Positions 42,699 to 53,488 of a DNA stretch of 64,000 nt are shown piece after piece. The stretch comes from an uncultured Sphingomonas sp. Its GTDB lineage: Bacteria > Pseudomonadota > Alphaproteobacteria > Sphingomonadales > Sphingomonadaceae. The stretch covers positions 1 through 64,000 of the forward strand of contig CAJYSA010000013.1 in the NCBI GenBank assembly GCA_913777325.1, given 5' to 3'. Position 1 is the stretch's first letter. Each line of letters begins with the position of its first letter. Made by a program: the position numbers and the translations under genes. The notes beneath the pieces were generated by a model. The model was not told the DNA's origin and ran no database searches. It saw only the letters and a program-made list of their open reading frames with translations.

Positions 42699-43769
42699 TC
42701 ACCGGCGCGGCAATTGCGTCACCGGGTCGATCGGCGTGCGCCCGCGTCGCAGCTCGAAGTGAAGCTCGGGCTGGTCGGCAAAGCCCGTCGCGCCGCTGAG
42801 AGCGATCGGCTGGCCCCGCGTCACCGCCTCGCCCCGCCGCACCAGCAGCTTGCCGGCATGGCCATAGATCGACGTCCAATTGTCGCCGTGCTTGACGATC
42901 ACCAGCCCGCCCAGCGCCGCGATCCCGTCGCCGGCATAGGCCACGGTGCCCGCCGCCGCCGCCTTCACCTCGGTGCCGGCGGGCGCGGCGATCTCGATCC
43001 CGTCGAATCGCTCCCCGCTGCGCCCGACGCCGAACCGCCGCACGATCTGTCCGGTCAGCGGCCATGCGAAGCGGCCGGGCGCGGCGGTTGGGGGCGTCAC
43101 CGGGACGGTCGTGGCGGGCAGCCGCGTCGTGCGCGTCGGGCGCACCGGCGCGCGCCCGCTCGCCACCGCCGGTTCGCCCCCGGTCAGGATCGAGTCGATG
43201 TCCAGCGTGAACGCGGCGGCGCGCGCGGCGGCGGAGGGCGATGCCGCCGGGATCAGCACCCGTTGTCCTGTGACCAGCACGAACGGTTCGCGCAGGTCGT
43301 TGGCGGCGACCACCTCGCTCCACGGCACCTTATACGCGCGCGCGATCGCGATCCCGGTCTGCCCCGCTTCGACCCGGTGATATCGCCCGCCCGGCACGAT
43401 CAGCCGCTGGCCGGCGCGCAGCGCATAAGGGGGCGCCAACATGTTGCGCCGCGCGATCGCCTGAATCGACGCACCGGTGCGCTCCGCGATCGCGCTCAAC
43501 GTGTCGCCAGCGCGTACAATAACGTCCCGAGGCGGTAATATTGGGGCCGTCGGCGACACCGGGCGCGCTTCCCACGCCGGTCGCGGTGCCGAAAGCTGCT
43601 CCACCGGCGCACCCCGCGGCACCACGGCGGGCGGCTCGACGACCGGCTCGTCGGGCGGCGCGGGCGTGGCGGGGGAAGGGGACGGCGGTGGGACGAACGG
43701 CGGGTCGGCGGCCGGGATACAACCGGCGAGCAGTAGCAACGCCCCCGCCGACCTCGCTGCTCCCCGCAT
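42699..43769 (-). CDS. NlpD-like LysM lipoprotein with degenerate LytM domain
   Basis: A 356-residue envelope lipoprotein. The lipobox LLAGC ends the signal peptide and is followed by a long Pro-rich linker. Two LysM-type peptidoglycan-binding motifs follow, VRAGDTLSAIAERTGASIQA and VEAGQTGIAIARAYKVPW. The C-terminal M23/LytM domain has lost catalytic residues: FDGIEIAAPAG replaces HxGIDI, and PELHFELRRG keeps one of the two His of HxHFE. Such domains activate cell-wall amidases (EnvC, NlpD) instead of cutting. The surE-nlpD neighbourhood resembles E. coli surE-pcm-nlpD. The start is ATG 43769, 9 bases after surE. Confidence 0.85.
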   Translation of the reverse strand: MRGAARSAGALLLLAGCIPAADPPFVPPPSPSPATPAPPDEPVVEPPAVVPRGAPVEQLSAPRPAWEARPVSPTAPILPPRDVIVRAGDTLSAIAERTGASIQAIARRNMLAPPYALRAGQRLIVPGGRYHRVEAGQTGIAIARAYKVPWSEVVAANDLREPFVLVTGQRVLIPAASPSAAARAAAFTLDIDSILTGGEPAVASGRAPVRPTRTTRLPATTVPVTPPTAAPGRFAWPLTGQIVRRFGVGRSGERFDGIEIAAPAGTEVKAAAAGTVAYAGDGIAALGGLVIVKHGDNWTSIYGHAGKLLVRRGEAVTRGQPIALSGATGFADQPELHFELRRGRTPIDPVTQLPRR

Positions 43770-43778
43770 CAACCGCCG

Positions 43779-44548
43779 CTAAACCCCTGAAAAAGCGTCG
43801 CTGAGCGTCGCGAGTGACTCGTGCAACGTCAGGTCGAGCTGGAGCGGCGTCACCGTGATCCACCCCTGCGTGATCGTCGCCAGATCGCTGCCGTCATCGT
43901 CCGCCGGCGCCACGCGTCCCATCGACAGCCAGTGATAATCGAACCCGCGCGGGTCCGTCCGGCGGTCGAAACGGACACGCCCATAGTCGCGCAGCCCCTG
44001 AGGAACCACACGTACCCCCTTGATTTCGCCAGCTTCCGGCTCGGGGAAGTTGACGTTGATCACCGAACGCGACGCCCATTCGTGGTCGAGCAGCGGGCGC
44101 AGCACGCGCGCCCCCCATTCCTCCGCCCCGGCGAACGACACGTCCTCCCCCGGCTCGCGCCGCCCATATCGCTGGCTCAGCGCCACCGACCGCACCCCCG
44201 CCAGCGCACCCTCCATCGCCGCCGAGACGGTGCCCGAATACATCACGTCCTCCGCGATATTGCCGCCACGATTGACGCCGGACAGGATCAGGTCGGGCGG
44301 TCCGTCACGCATCACCTCCGCCAGCGCGTACATCACCGCATCGGTCGGCGTGCCGCCAACGGCATAGCGCTTCTCGCCGAATTGGCGGACGCGCAAGGGG
44401 CGGGTGAGGGTGAGCGAACGTCCCGTGCCGGACTGTTCGGAGGCGGGCGCACAAACCCACACGTCTTCAGAGAGTTGCGCAGCGATCCTCTCCAGCACTG
44501 CGAGGCCGGGCGCGTGATATCCGTCGTCGTTGGAAAGCAGGATCCGCA

Positions 44549-44549
<1 letters not shown>
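43779..44549 (-). CDS. surE: 5'/3'-nucleotidase SurE
   Basis: A 256-residue metal-dependent nucleotidase that acts on 5' and 3' nucleoside monophosphates and short polyphosphate, linked to stationary-phase survival. It opens with the complete signature MRILLSNDDGYHAPGLAVLE, whose Asp-Asp binds metal. WVCAPASEQSGTGRSLTL and SGVNRGGNIAEDVMYSGTVS, with the Asn metal ligand, follow. The ATG shares one base with the serS stop (TGATG), so the two are coupled. Confidence 0.96.
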
Positions 44550-46401
<1,852 letters not shown>

Positions 46402-46539
46402 ATGTTCAGCGTTGCGACAGTTCGTATCGATCACAACCATCCTGTTCGCTTGTGGAGGATGAGTCAGGTGATTATAGGCGCGCCCAAAGGGGCGTGCAGT
46501 GATGCTGACGACATCCTGGACGTGGGCGGGAGTAGGTCG

Positions 46540-47007
46540 ATGGCGACGATGATGACTCAGGTCGAAGACGCGTTTGATGAGCCGGAAGCGCTCGTAAGCC
46601 CCGTGCCGGACGATTACCGGCCCAGCTCGGACGAGCCGTTCATGAATCCGCGCCAGCAGGCGTATTTCCGGCATAAGCTACTGATCTGGAAGGATGCGAT
46701 CCGCCGCGAATCGCAGGGAACGCTGTCGCAACTGCAGATCGACTCCCTGCGTGAGGCCGATCTCAACGATCGCGCGTCGAGCGAGGCGGACTGGTCGCTG
46801 GAGCTGCGCACGCGGGATCGGCAGCGCAAGCTGATCTCGAAAATCGATGCCGCGCTGCGCCGTATCGAAGAAGGCGAATATGGCTTCTGCGAGGTCACCG
46901 GTGAGCCGATCAGCCTGGGGCGGCTGGAAGCGCGCCCCATCGCGACGATGACCGTCGAGGCGCAGGAACGCCACGAGCGGGCGGAAAAGGTGTCGCGCGA
47001 CGATTGA
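46540..47007 (+). CDS. dksA: RNA polymerase-binding regulator DksA
   Basis: A 155-residue DksA that enters the RNA polymerase secondary channel and works with ppGpp to retune rRNA and amino-acid promoters. The coiled-coil runs from FRHKLLIWKDAIRRESQ to KIDAALRRIEEG. The tip should hold the acidic pair in READLNDRASSEAD. The zinc-finger region reads GFCEVTGEPISLGRLEARPI, keeping only one Cys of the usual four; this is a known alphaproteobacterial form that does not need zinc. The start is 46540 with GGGAGTAGG upstream; 46549 is an alternative. Confidence 0.93.
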   Translation: MATMMTQVEDAFDEPEALVSPVPDDYRPSSDEPFMNPRQQAYFRHKLLIWKDAIRRESQGTLSQLQIDSLREADLNDRASSEADWSLELRTRDRQRKLISKIDAALRRIEEGEYGFCEVTGEPISLGRLEARPIATMTVEAQERHERAEKVSRDD

Positions 47008-47076
47008 GCGGCGGGATCTTAACGATTTGTCAATCTTTATGACGCTACCGCTTGGCATCGTTTGCGGGCGGAAGTG

Positions 47077-47409
47077 ATGGGGCAGTTGAGACACAGCTTG
47101 GTCGACGAGCATAAGGCTGCCGGATCGCCCGATGATCGCGGGCGCGGCGAACTCCACATGTCCGCGCGGATGCGGGTCAGCGCCGAAGACAGCGGTTTCC
47201 TGGTGCGCGTGCGCAACGTGTCCGCTGGCGGCTTGATGGCGGAACTGCCGCACCCGCTGCCGCCCGACAGTGCGGTGCAGATCAAGCTGAACGGCATCGG
47301 CTGGGTGACCGGCCGTGTCGTCTGGCAAACCGAGGGCAGGACCGGGATCGCGTTCGACAGCGTGATCGACGTCGCGGCTGTTCAGGACGGCGGCGCAAGC
47401 TTGGACTAA
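47077..47409 (+). CDS. PilZ-like protein lacking the RxxxR motif
   Basis: A 110-residue single PilZ-fold domain. NVSAGGLMAELP gives the NxSxxG motif, and AVQIKLNGIGWVTGRVVWQT is the barrel core. I do not see an RxxxR before the first strand (only DDRGRGEL), so c-di-GMP binding is doubtful. It may be a structural PilZ relative or bind another partner. The start is ATG 47077, with GTG 47074 possible. It lies 69 bases after dksA on the same strand. Confidence 0.8.
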   Translation: MGQLRHSLVDEHKAAGSPDDRGRGELHMSARMRVSAEDSGFLVRVRNVSAGGLMAELPHPLPPDSAVQIKLNGIGWVTGRVVWQTEGRTGIAFDSVIDVAAVQDGGASLD

Positions 47410-47442
47410 CGCGGATGTACGGCGCTCGTTACGGCGAGCGCC

Positions 47443-47715
47443 TTATCGGCCTCCAGCCTCGAGTAGACGGCGCGGAGCCGTCAATTCCCAGCTTCGCGCG
47501 ATACGATCCTCGACCCAGGTCCAGTCGCTATCGTCCGTCAGCACGGTCAGCGACCAAGCACCGTTCTGGTCGCCGGTTCTGACGTCCAGCGCGTGATTCG
47601 TCAGCCGCGCGAAAAGCCGACCGTCCACGGTGAAGCGGACCTCGCCCTCAACCTGATGCTCCGCCGCTTCCGGCAGCAGCATGGCGATGGCACGGACATG
47701 GTCGAGGTCGGTCAT
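47443..47715 (-). CDS. MmcQ/YjbR-like small protein
   Basis: A 90-residue protein resembling the MmcQ/YjbR fold (a CyaY-like beta-alpha unit). It shows RAIAMLLPEAAEHQVEGEVR then FTVDGRLFARLT, and a C-terminal helix ending RRLLEAGGR. Function is unknown; some members bind DNA. It overlaps the purN stop by ATGA and is the last gene of purM-purN. A second MmcQ/YjbR gene lies at 63147. Confidence 0.7.
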   Translation of the reverse strand: MTDLDHVRAIAMLLPEAAEHQVEGEVRFTVDGRLFARLTNHALDVRTGDQNGAWSLTVLTDDSDWTWVEDRIARSWELTAPRRLLEAGGR

Positions 47716-48281
47716 ATGCGGACGAACTCCTTCAGGGCGGCGGGATAGAGGCGGTGCTCCTCGATCAGCACGCGCGCGGCCAGTATCTCGGGTGTGTCGC
47801 CGGCGAGGATCGGCACCTCGGCCTGCGCGAGCACCGCACCGGCGTCGAGTTCCTCTGTCACCACGTGTACCGAGCAGCCTGCAACCTCGTCGCCGGCCGC
47901 GATCGCGCGGGCGTGCGTGTCGAGCCCCTTGTACTTCGGTAGCAGCGACGGGTGGATATTGATGATCCGCCCGCGCCACCGCGCCACGAAGGTGTCGGAC
48001 AACAGGCGCATATATCCGGCAAGCGCGATCCACTCCGCGCCTGCGTCGTGCAGTGCCGTGTCCAGCGCCTGTTCGAAGGCGGCCTTGCCCATGCCCTTGG
48101 GCGAACGCGCGAAGGTCGCGATGCCCTGACGATCCGCCCAGGCCAGACCAGCCGCCTCGGGGCGGTCGGAGGCGACGAGCACCAGCCGATATGCATCACC
48201 TTGTGCCGCGGCGAGTGCCTGCATGTTCGAACCACGGCCCGAGATCAGCACCGCGACCTTTGCCGGAGCAGCGTTCGTCAT
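47712..48281 (-). CDS. purN: Phosphoribosylglycinamide formyltransferase
   Basis: Transfers formyl from 10-formyl-tetrahydrofolate to GAR in purine synthesis. The 189-residue sequence has [16 protein letters not shown] at the start, [14 protein letters not shown], and [20 protein letters not shown] containing the catalytic Asn and His. [20 protein letters not shown] follows. The start overlaps the purM stop by 4 bases. Confidence 0.97.
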   Translation of the reverse strand: MTNAAPAKVAVLISGRGSNMQALAAAQGDAYRLVLVASDRPEAAGLAWADRQGIATFARSPKGMGKAAFEQALDTALHDAGAEWIALAGYMRLLSDTFVARWRGRIINIHPSLLPKYKGLDTHARAIAAGDEVAGCSVHVVTEELDAGAVLAQAEVPILAGDTPEILAARVLIEEHRLYPAALKEFVRI

Positions 48282-49369
48282 TGGTGATGCGTCGCGGTCC
48301 AATCGCCGCGTGCGCTCCACGTTTCCGTGCTGCCCGTCACGGTGCAGCCACGCTCGCCCGCCGCGATACGACCGATCGAGAAGACGGTTTCGCCAGCCTC
48401 GGCCAGCGCTGCCGAGACGGCTTCCTCCTGATCGGCGGACACGACCACCGCCATACCGATCCCGCAATTGAAGGTGCGTGCCATTTCCTCCGGCTCGATC
48501 GCGCCCTGCGCCTGGAGGAACGCCATCAGGCGCGGCTGCGCCCAGGCATCGGCATCGATATGCGCGTGCGTGCCATGCGGCAGGACGCGCGGGATGTTCT
48601 CCAGCAGGCCACCGCCGGTGATGTGTGCCAATCCCTTGATCCGACGCGCGCGCAGCAGCGGCAGCAGGCTGGCGACATAGATGCGCGTCGGCGCCATGAG
48701 TAGGTCGATCAGCAATCGATCGGCGTCGAACAGGGCGGGCCGGTCCAGCTTCCAGCCCTTGTCGGTCGCCAGGCGCCGCACCAGCGAGAAGCCGTTCGAA
48801 TGCACGCCGGACGAAGCGAGGCCGAGGATCACGTCACCGGCACCGATCATCGCGCCCGTCAGCACGTCGCCGCGCTCGACGGCCCCGACGCAGAAGCCGG
48901 CGAGATCATAGTCGCCGGCCGCATACATCCCCGGCATTTCTGCGGTTTCGCCCCCGATCAGGGCACAGCCGGCGATCCGGCATCCCTCCGCGATCGAAGC
49001 GACGACCCGCTCGGCCACCGCATTGTCGAGCTGACCTGTGGCGTAATAATCAAGGAAGAACAAAGGCTCCGCGCCTTGGACCACCAGGTCGTTGACGCAC
49101 ATGGCGACGAGATCGATCCCCACGCCGACATGCCGATCCCACTCGATCGCCAGCTTCAGCTTGGTGCCGACGCCGTCGTTGGCGGCAACCAGCAGCGGGT
49201 CGGTGAAGCCGGCCGCCTTCAGGTCGAAAAAGCCGCCGAAGCCGCCAAGATCGGCGTCGGCACCGGGGCGGCGGGTGGCGCGCGCCAGCGGGGCGATCGC
49301 GCGAACCAGCGCGTTGCCAGCGGCGATCGACACGCCGGCGCTCTCGTAAGTGTAGCCTTGGTTGCTCAT
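48278..49369 (-). CDS. purM: Phosphoribosylformylglycinamidine cyclo-ligase (AIR synthetase)
   Basis: Closes FGAM to aminoimidazole ribotide with ATP. The 363-residue protein shows [15 protein letters not shown], the conserved [31 protein letters not shown] and [18 protein letters not shown], and ends before a conserved C-terminal region containing [16 protein letters not shown]. It leads the purM-purN-yjbR run and is divergent from the DUF2066-like gene, with 63 bases between. Confidence 0.97.
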   Translation of the reverse strand: MSNQGYTYESAGVSIAAGNALVRAIAPLARATRRPGADADLGGFGGFFDLKAAGFTDPLLVAANDGVGTKLKLAIEWDRHVGVGIDLVAMCVNDLVVQGAEPLFFLDYYATGQLDNAVAERVVASIAEGCRIAGCALIGGETAEMPGMYAAGDYDLAGFCVGAVERGDVLTGAMIGAGDVILGLASSGVHSNGFSLVRRLATDKGWKLDRPALFDADRLLIDLLMAPTRIYVASLLPLLRARRIKGLAHITGGGLLENIPRVLPHGTHAHIDADAWAQPRLMAFLQAQGAIEPEEMARTFNCGIGMAVVVSADQEEAVSAALAEAGETVFSIGRIAAGERGCTVTGSTETWSARGDWTATHHQ

Positions 49370-49432
49370 GGAGATGCCACCTAGCCATATCGCGCTTGGA
49401 TTTCCACGCCTGCTTCGCCAAAAGACGTGACA

Positions 49433-50665
49433 ATGCCTCGCCGTCCCTCCGTTGCCCTTGCTTTCACCGCGCTGATCGCCGTCTTCGGCGGTCGAGCCGT
49501 GCTTGCGCAGATCGAAGGCGGCGATCGCGGCGTGGCGGCCGTCGAGAGTTCCAACGACTTCGAAGTGTCGGGCATTCGCGTCGACGTGTCCGGGCCGACT
49601 GCCGAGGCCGCCCGACTTGCCGGATGGCGCGAGGCGCAGCGCCGGGCCTATGTGCAACTATCGCAGCGCATGGGGGCGGGCGGCGGATTGGTGCCCGACG
49701 GCACGCTCGACTCGATCGTGTCCAGCATCGTCGTCGAGAACGAGCAGATCGGCCCGACCCGCTATATTGCGCGATTGGGCGTGTTGTTCGATCGCGGGCG
49801 GACCGCCGGATTGCTTGGCGTGTCGGCCTCCGTCGCCCGATCGTCGCCGTTCCTTACTGTGCCGGTGCAATGGTCGACGGGGGTGGGAACCGCCTTCGAG
49901 CAACGCACGCAATGGCAGGAGGCATGGGCACGGTTCCGTACCGGCGGCAGTGCGATCGATTATGTGCGTCCGACCGGTACCGGGCCGGATCCGCTGCTGC
50001 TCGATGTGGGCCAGACGGAGCGTCCAGATCGCGCCTGGTGGCGAACGCTGCTCGATCAATATGGGGCCAGTGATGTGTTGGTGCCGGTGGTGCGCCTATT
50101 TCGGCAATGGCCGGGCGGCCCCGTCATCGGTGTGTTCGAGGCGCGCTACGGTCCCGATCGCCGATTGTTGCAGCGCTTTACGTTGCGCGTCGGCAGCGGT
50201 GCCGGAATCCCGGTGTTGCTCGACGCGGGGGTGAAGCGGCTGGACGATGTGTACCAGCGCGCGCTGCGCGAAGGCTATCTGGGGCTGGATCCGGGATTGA
50301 ACCCGGTCATGCCGGTCGTCGAGTCGCCGGTGGAGGAAGCGGCGGACCTTATCACCGACGATCCCGCGCTCGCTCCCGCGGCCACGACCCTGACGATCCA
50401 ATTCGATACGCCCGACGCCAGCGCCGTATCCGCGACCGAGGCGGCGATCCGCGGTCTGCCCGGCGTAACCAGTGCGGCGACCACCAGCCTGGCGCTGGGC
50501 GGTGTATCGTCGATGGTGGTCATCTATGCCGGGAGCCCCGACGCGCTCAGCGCTGCACTGACCACGCGGGGGTGGCAGGTGATCGGAGGCGGAACGACGC
50601 TTCGCGTTCGCCGTACCTCTACACCGGCACCCCCATCCGCCGCCCGAGGAGCGAGCGGCGCATGA
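49433..50665 (+). CDS. Exported DUF2066-like protein upstream of hdaA
   Basis: A 410-residue exported protein of unknown function. The signal peptide ends at GGRAVLAQ. Residues about 30-150 contain [17 protein letters not shown] and [17 protein letters not shown], similar in layout to DUF2066 proteins, and [20 protein letters not shown] follows. The last 120 residues have a small ferredoxin-like repeat pattern ([20 protein letters not shown]). In Pseudomonas, purN-purM-DUF2066-hda is the local order, which supports this assignment. Start ATG 49433, or GTG 49427. It overlaps hdaA by ATGA. Confidence 0.65.
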   Translation: MPRRPSVALAFTALIAVFGGRAVLAQIEGGDRGVAAVESSNDFEVSGIRVDVSGPTAEAARLAGWREAQRRAYVQLSQRMGAGGGLVPDGTLDSIVSSIVVENEQIGPTRYIARLGVLFDRGRTAGLLGVSASVARSSPFLTVPVQWSTGVGTAFEQRTQWQEAWARFRTGGSAIDYVRPTGTGPDPLLLDVGQTERPDRAWWRTLLDQYGASDVLVPVVRLFRQWPGGPVIGVFEARYGPDRRLLQRFTLRVGSGAGIPVLLDAGVKRLDDVYQRALREGYLGLDPGLNPVMPVVESPVEEAADLITDDPALAPAATTLTIQFDTPDASAVSATEAAIRGLPGVTSAATTSLALGGVSSMVVIYAGSPDALSAALTTRGWQVIGGGTTLRVRRTSTPAPPSAARGASGA

Positions 50666-51279
50666 ATCAGTTCGCGCTGCCGCTGGCATGGCCCGCGGAT
50701 GAGCAGGGCGAGTTTCTGGTGCTGGATTCCAACGCTCGCGCGGTGCGGATGCTGGAGCATTGGGCAACCTGGCCAGTGCGCACGGCGATTTTGGCCGGCC
50801 CCGCACAATCCGGGCGATCGCTGCTCGGGCGCATTTTCGCGGCGCGCTCCGGCGGAACGGTGATCGACGATGCCGATCACGTCGCGGAAGAGGCGCTGTT
50901 CCATGCTTGGAACGAGGCACAGGAACGGCGTCGGCCGCTGCTATTGATTGCACGCACGGCACCGCCGGGATGGTCCGTCGCGCTGCCTGACCTGCGCTCG
51001 CGGCTGGCCGCGAGCCCCTCGGCGGCAATCGGAGCGCCCGAGGACGCGCTGATCGCCGCCCTGTTCGAACGCGGGTTCGCGCGACGCAATCTGGACGCGC
51101 GCGCCGATCTGGTCACGTGGCTGACGGCGCGCACCGATCGGAGTCACGCCGCCGTCATGGAGACGATCGATAGACTTGATCAGGCCGCGTTGGCCGGACG
51201 CCGCCGCTTGACGATCCCGTTGGCGCGCGAGACGCTGGACACGGGCGCGGCAAGCAAGCGGAGCGACACCCTTACATGA
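50662..51279 (+). CDS. hdaA: DnaA-inactivating protein HdaA
   Basis: A 205-residue DnaA-like AAA+ protein. It starts [10 protein letters not shown], where QFALPL is the clamp-binding motif that ties Hda to the DNA polymerase sliding clamp. The P-loop is GPAQSGRSLLGR, with Arg-Ser as in other Hda proteins, and Walker B is VIDDADHV. The protein promotes ATP hydrolysis by DnaA after replication starts (regulatory inactivation of DnaA). It overlaps both neighbours by ATGA and sits directly before ppk. Confidence 0.87.
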   Translation: MNQFALPLAWPADEQGEFLVLDSNARAVRMLEHWATWPVRTAILAGPAQSGRSLLGRIFAARSGGTVIDDADHVAEEALFHAWNEAQERRRPLLLIARTAPPGWSVALPDLRSRLAASPSAAIGAPEDALIAALFERGFARRNLDARADLVTWLTARTDRSHAAVMETIDRLDQAALAGRRRLTIPLARETLDTGAASKRSDTLT

Positions 51280-53456
51280 CCCGACCGGCAAGCATTTCAC
51301 GCACGGACGCCGAGACGGCGCTCGACGATCCCTTCGTCGAACGCGACGGCGGCCGCTATTTCAACCGGGAGCAGTCATGGCTGGCGTTCAATCGCCGCGT
51401 GCTGGAGGAGGCCTGCAACCCGGCGCATCCTTTGCTGGAGAGGCTAAGGTTCCTTGCCATTTCCGGCGCGAACCTCGACGAATTCTTTATGGTGCGCGTC
51501 GCCGGCCTGAAGGGCCAGCAGATGCAGGATGTCGAGGCGCGTTCGACCGATGGGCTGACCCCGGGGCAGCAATTGGCGGCGATCGTCGAACAGGCCGACG
51601 CGCTAATGGCGAGCCAGCAAGCGGTGTGGCGCGACATCCGCCGCGACATGGACCAGGCGGGGATCACCGTGCTGGGCAGCCATTCGCTGGACGCCGTCGA
51701 TGGTGAGCAGCGCGCGTGGCTCAACACCTATTTTCAGGAGCAATTGTTCCCCGTCATCACCCCGCAGGCATTGGATCCCGCGCATCCCTTTCCGTTCATG
51801 CCCAACAAGGGCATGGCGGTCATGTTCGATCTGGTGCGACGATCGGATAAGGAACCCATCCGCGAGTTGGTGATGCTACCCGCCGCGATGCCGCGCTTCG
51901 TGCGGTTGCCGGGCAGCGACCGGGCGCGCTACGTGGCGGTGGAATCGATCCTCAAGCGGTTCTCGCACCTGCTATTTCCGGGTTACGACGTGTTGGGCGC
52001 GGCGGAATTCCGTGTGCTGCGCGACAGCGATATCGAGATCGAGGAAGAGGCCGAGGATCTCGTCCGCTATTTCGCGAACGCGATCAAGCGGCGGCGGCGT
52101 GGCCGCGTGATCCGCCTCGAACTGGAAACCGGTATGCCGGACACCTTGGCCGAGGCGCTGCGTGACGAACTCGGCGGTGACGAGGCCATCGTCACCGAGA
52201 CGGGGACGTTTCTGGGTATCGGCGACTTGTCGTTGCTGGCCGACGAGGATCGACCAGACCTGAAGTTCGTCCCGTTCACGCCGCGCTTTCCCGAGCGAAT
52301 TCGTGAGTTTGGCGGCGATTGCTTCGCAGCGATCCGAAGCAAGGATATCGTCGTCCACCATCCGTACGAGACGTTCGACGTGGTGCTGGCCTTCCTGAAG
52401 CAAGCCGCGAACGATCCGGACGTGGTGGCCATCAAGCAGACGTTGTACCGCGCTGGCAAGCAATCCGCTGTCATCAGCGCGCTGATCGCGGCAGCGGAGG
52501 CCGGCAAGTCCGTCACGGCGGTGGTGGAGCTGAAAGCCCGCTTCGACGAGGAGCAGAATCTGCAATGGGCCAGCGCGTTGGAGCGCGCTGGCGTCCAAGT
52601 CGTCTACGGGTTCATCGATTGGAAGACTCACGCGAAGGTCGCGATGGTGGTGCGGCGCGAAAACGGGAAGTTCCGCACCTACTGCCATTTTGGCACGGGA
52701 AATTATCATCCCGTCACCGCAAAAATCTATACGGATTTGAGTTTCTTCACCGCCGATCCTCAGATCGGTCGGGATGCCGCCCGGATGTTCAACTACATCA
52801 CCGGCTATGTCGAGCCGACGGATCTGGAGACGGTGGTGCTCAGCCCGCGGTCGCTGCGCGAGCGGCTGATGACGTGCATCGACGCCGAGATCGCACACGC
52901 GCGCGCGGGTCGGGCAGGATCCATTTGGGCGAAGATGAATTCGCTCGTCGATCCAATGATCATCGAGAAATTGTACGAGGCGAGCTGTGCGGGGGTGGAG
53001 ATCGACCTGATCGTCCGTGGTATTTGTTGCCTGCGCCCGAAAGTGCCGGGAATGTCGGAAAACATTCGCGTCAAGTCGGTGGTCGGACGGTTCCTTGAAC
53101 ATAGTCGGATCGCGGCCTTCGGAAACGGTGCGGCGCTGCCCAACGATGGCGCGGTGGTCTACATTTCCTCGGCAGACTGGATGCCGCGCAATTTTGACCG
53201 ACGCGTCGAGTATCTCCTGCCGCTGGGGAACGAGACTGTCCACGATCAAGTGCTCGATCAGGTGATGGTCGCCAACCTCATCGACAACGAACAGAGCTGG
53301 GAACTGGAGGCCGATGGCAGCTACGTTCGTGATATTCCGGGGGAGAAGCCATTCAATCTCCACCGGTATTTCATGGTCAACCCATCGCTGTCCGGGCGAG
53401 GCGCGTCGCTGGACGGTGATGAGGTTCCGGTGCTGTCGCTGAGGCGCAAGCGTTGA
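51276..53456 (+). CDS. ppk: Polyphosphate kinase 1
   Basis: A 726-residue PPK1 that builds polyphosphate from ATP. It starts with RYFNREQSWLAFNRRVLEEA. IHHPYETFDVVL appears as VHHPYETFDVVLAFLKQA. The phosphorylated His is in DWKTHAKVAMVVRRE, and RTYCHFGTGNYHPVTAKIYT and SSADWMPRNFDRRVEYL are the C-terminal signatures. It follows hdaA with an ATGA overlap and leads into ppx. Confidence 0.97.
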   Translation: MTRPASISRTDAETALDDPFVERDGGRYFNREQSWLAFNRRVLEEACNPAHPLLERLRFLAISGANLDEFFMVRVAGLKGQQMQDVEARSTDGLTPGQQLAAIVEQADALMASQQAVWRDIRRDMDQAGITVLGSHSLDAVDGEQRAWLNTYFQEQLFPVITPQALDPAHPFPFMPNKGMAVMFDLVRRSDKEPIRELVMLPAAMPRFVRLPGSDRARYVAVESILKRFSHLLFPGYDVLGAAEFRVLRDSDIEIEEEAEDLVRYFANAIKRRRRGRVIRLELETGMPDTLAEALRDELGGDEAIVTETGTFLGIGDLSLLADEDRPDLKFVPFTPRFPERIREFGGDCFAAIRSKDIVVHHPYETFDVVLAFLKQAANDPDVVAIKQTLYRAGKQSAVISALIAAAEAGKSVTAVVELKARFDEEQNLQWASALERAGVQVVYGFIDWKTHAKVAMVVRRENGKFRTYCHFGTGNYHPVTAKIYTDLSFFTADPQIGRDAARMFNYITGYVEPTDLETVVLSPRSLRERLMTCIDAEIAHARAGRAGSIWAKMNSLVDPMIIEKLYEASCAGVEIDLIVRGICCLRPKVPGMSENIRVKSVVGRFLEHSRIAAFGNGAALPNDGAVVYISSADWMPRNFDRRVEYLLPLGNETVHDQVLDQVMVANLIDNEQSWELEADGSYVRDIPGEKPFNLHRYFMVNPSLSGRGASLDGDEVPVLSLRRKR

Positions 53457-53488
53457 GGTGGCCGAAGCGGGTGGTGGAAGGGGGGGCG

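Noticed and set aside
46540..47007. Damaged dksA because zinc Cys residues are missing
   Set aside because: Loss of three of the four Cys is usual in alphaproteobacterial DksA and the coiled-coil is intact.
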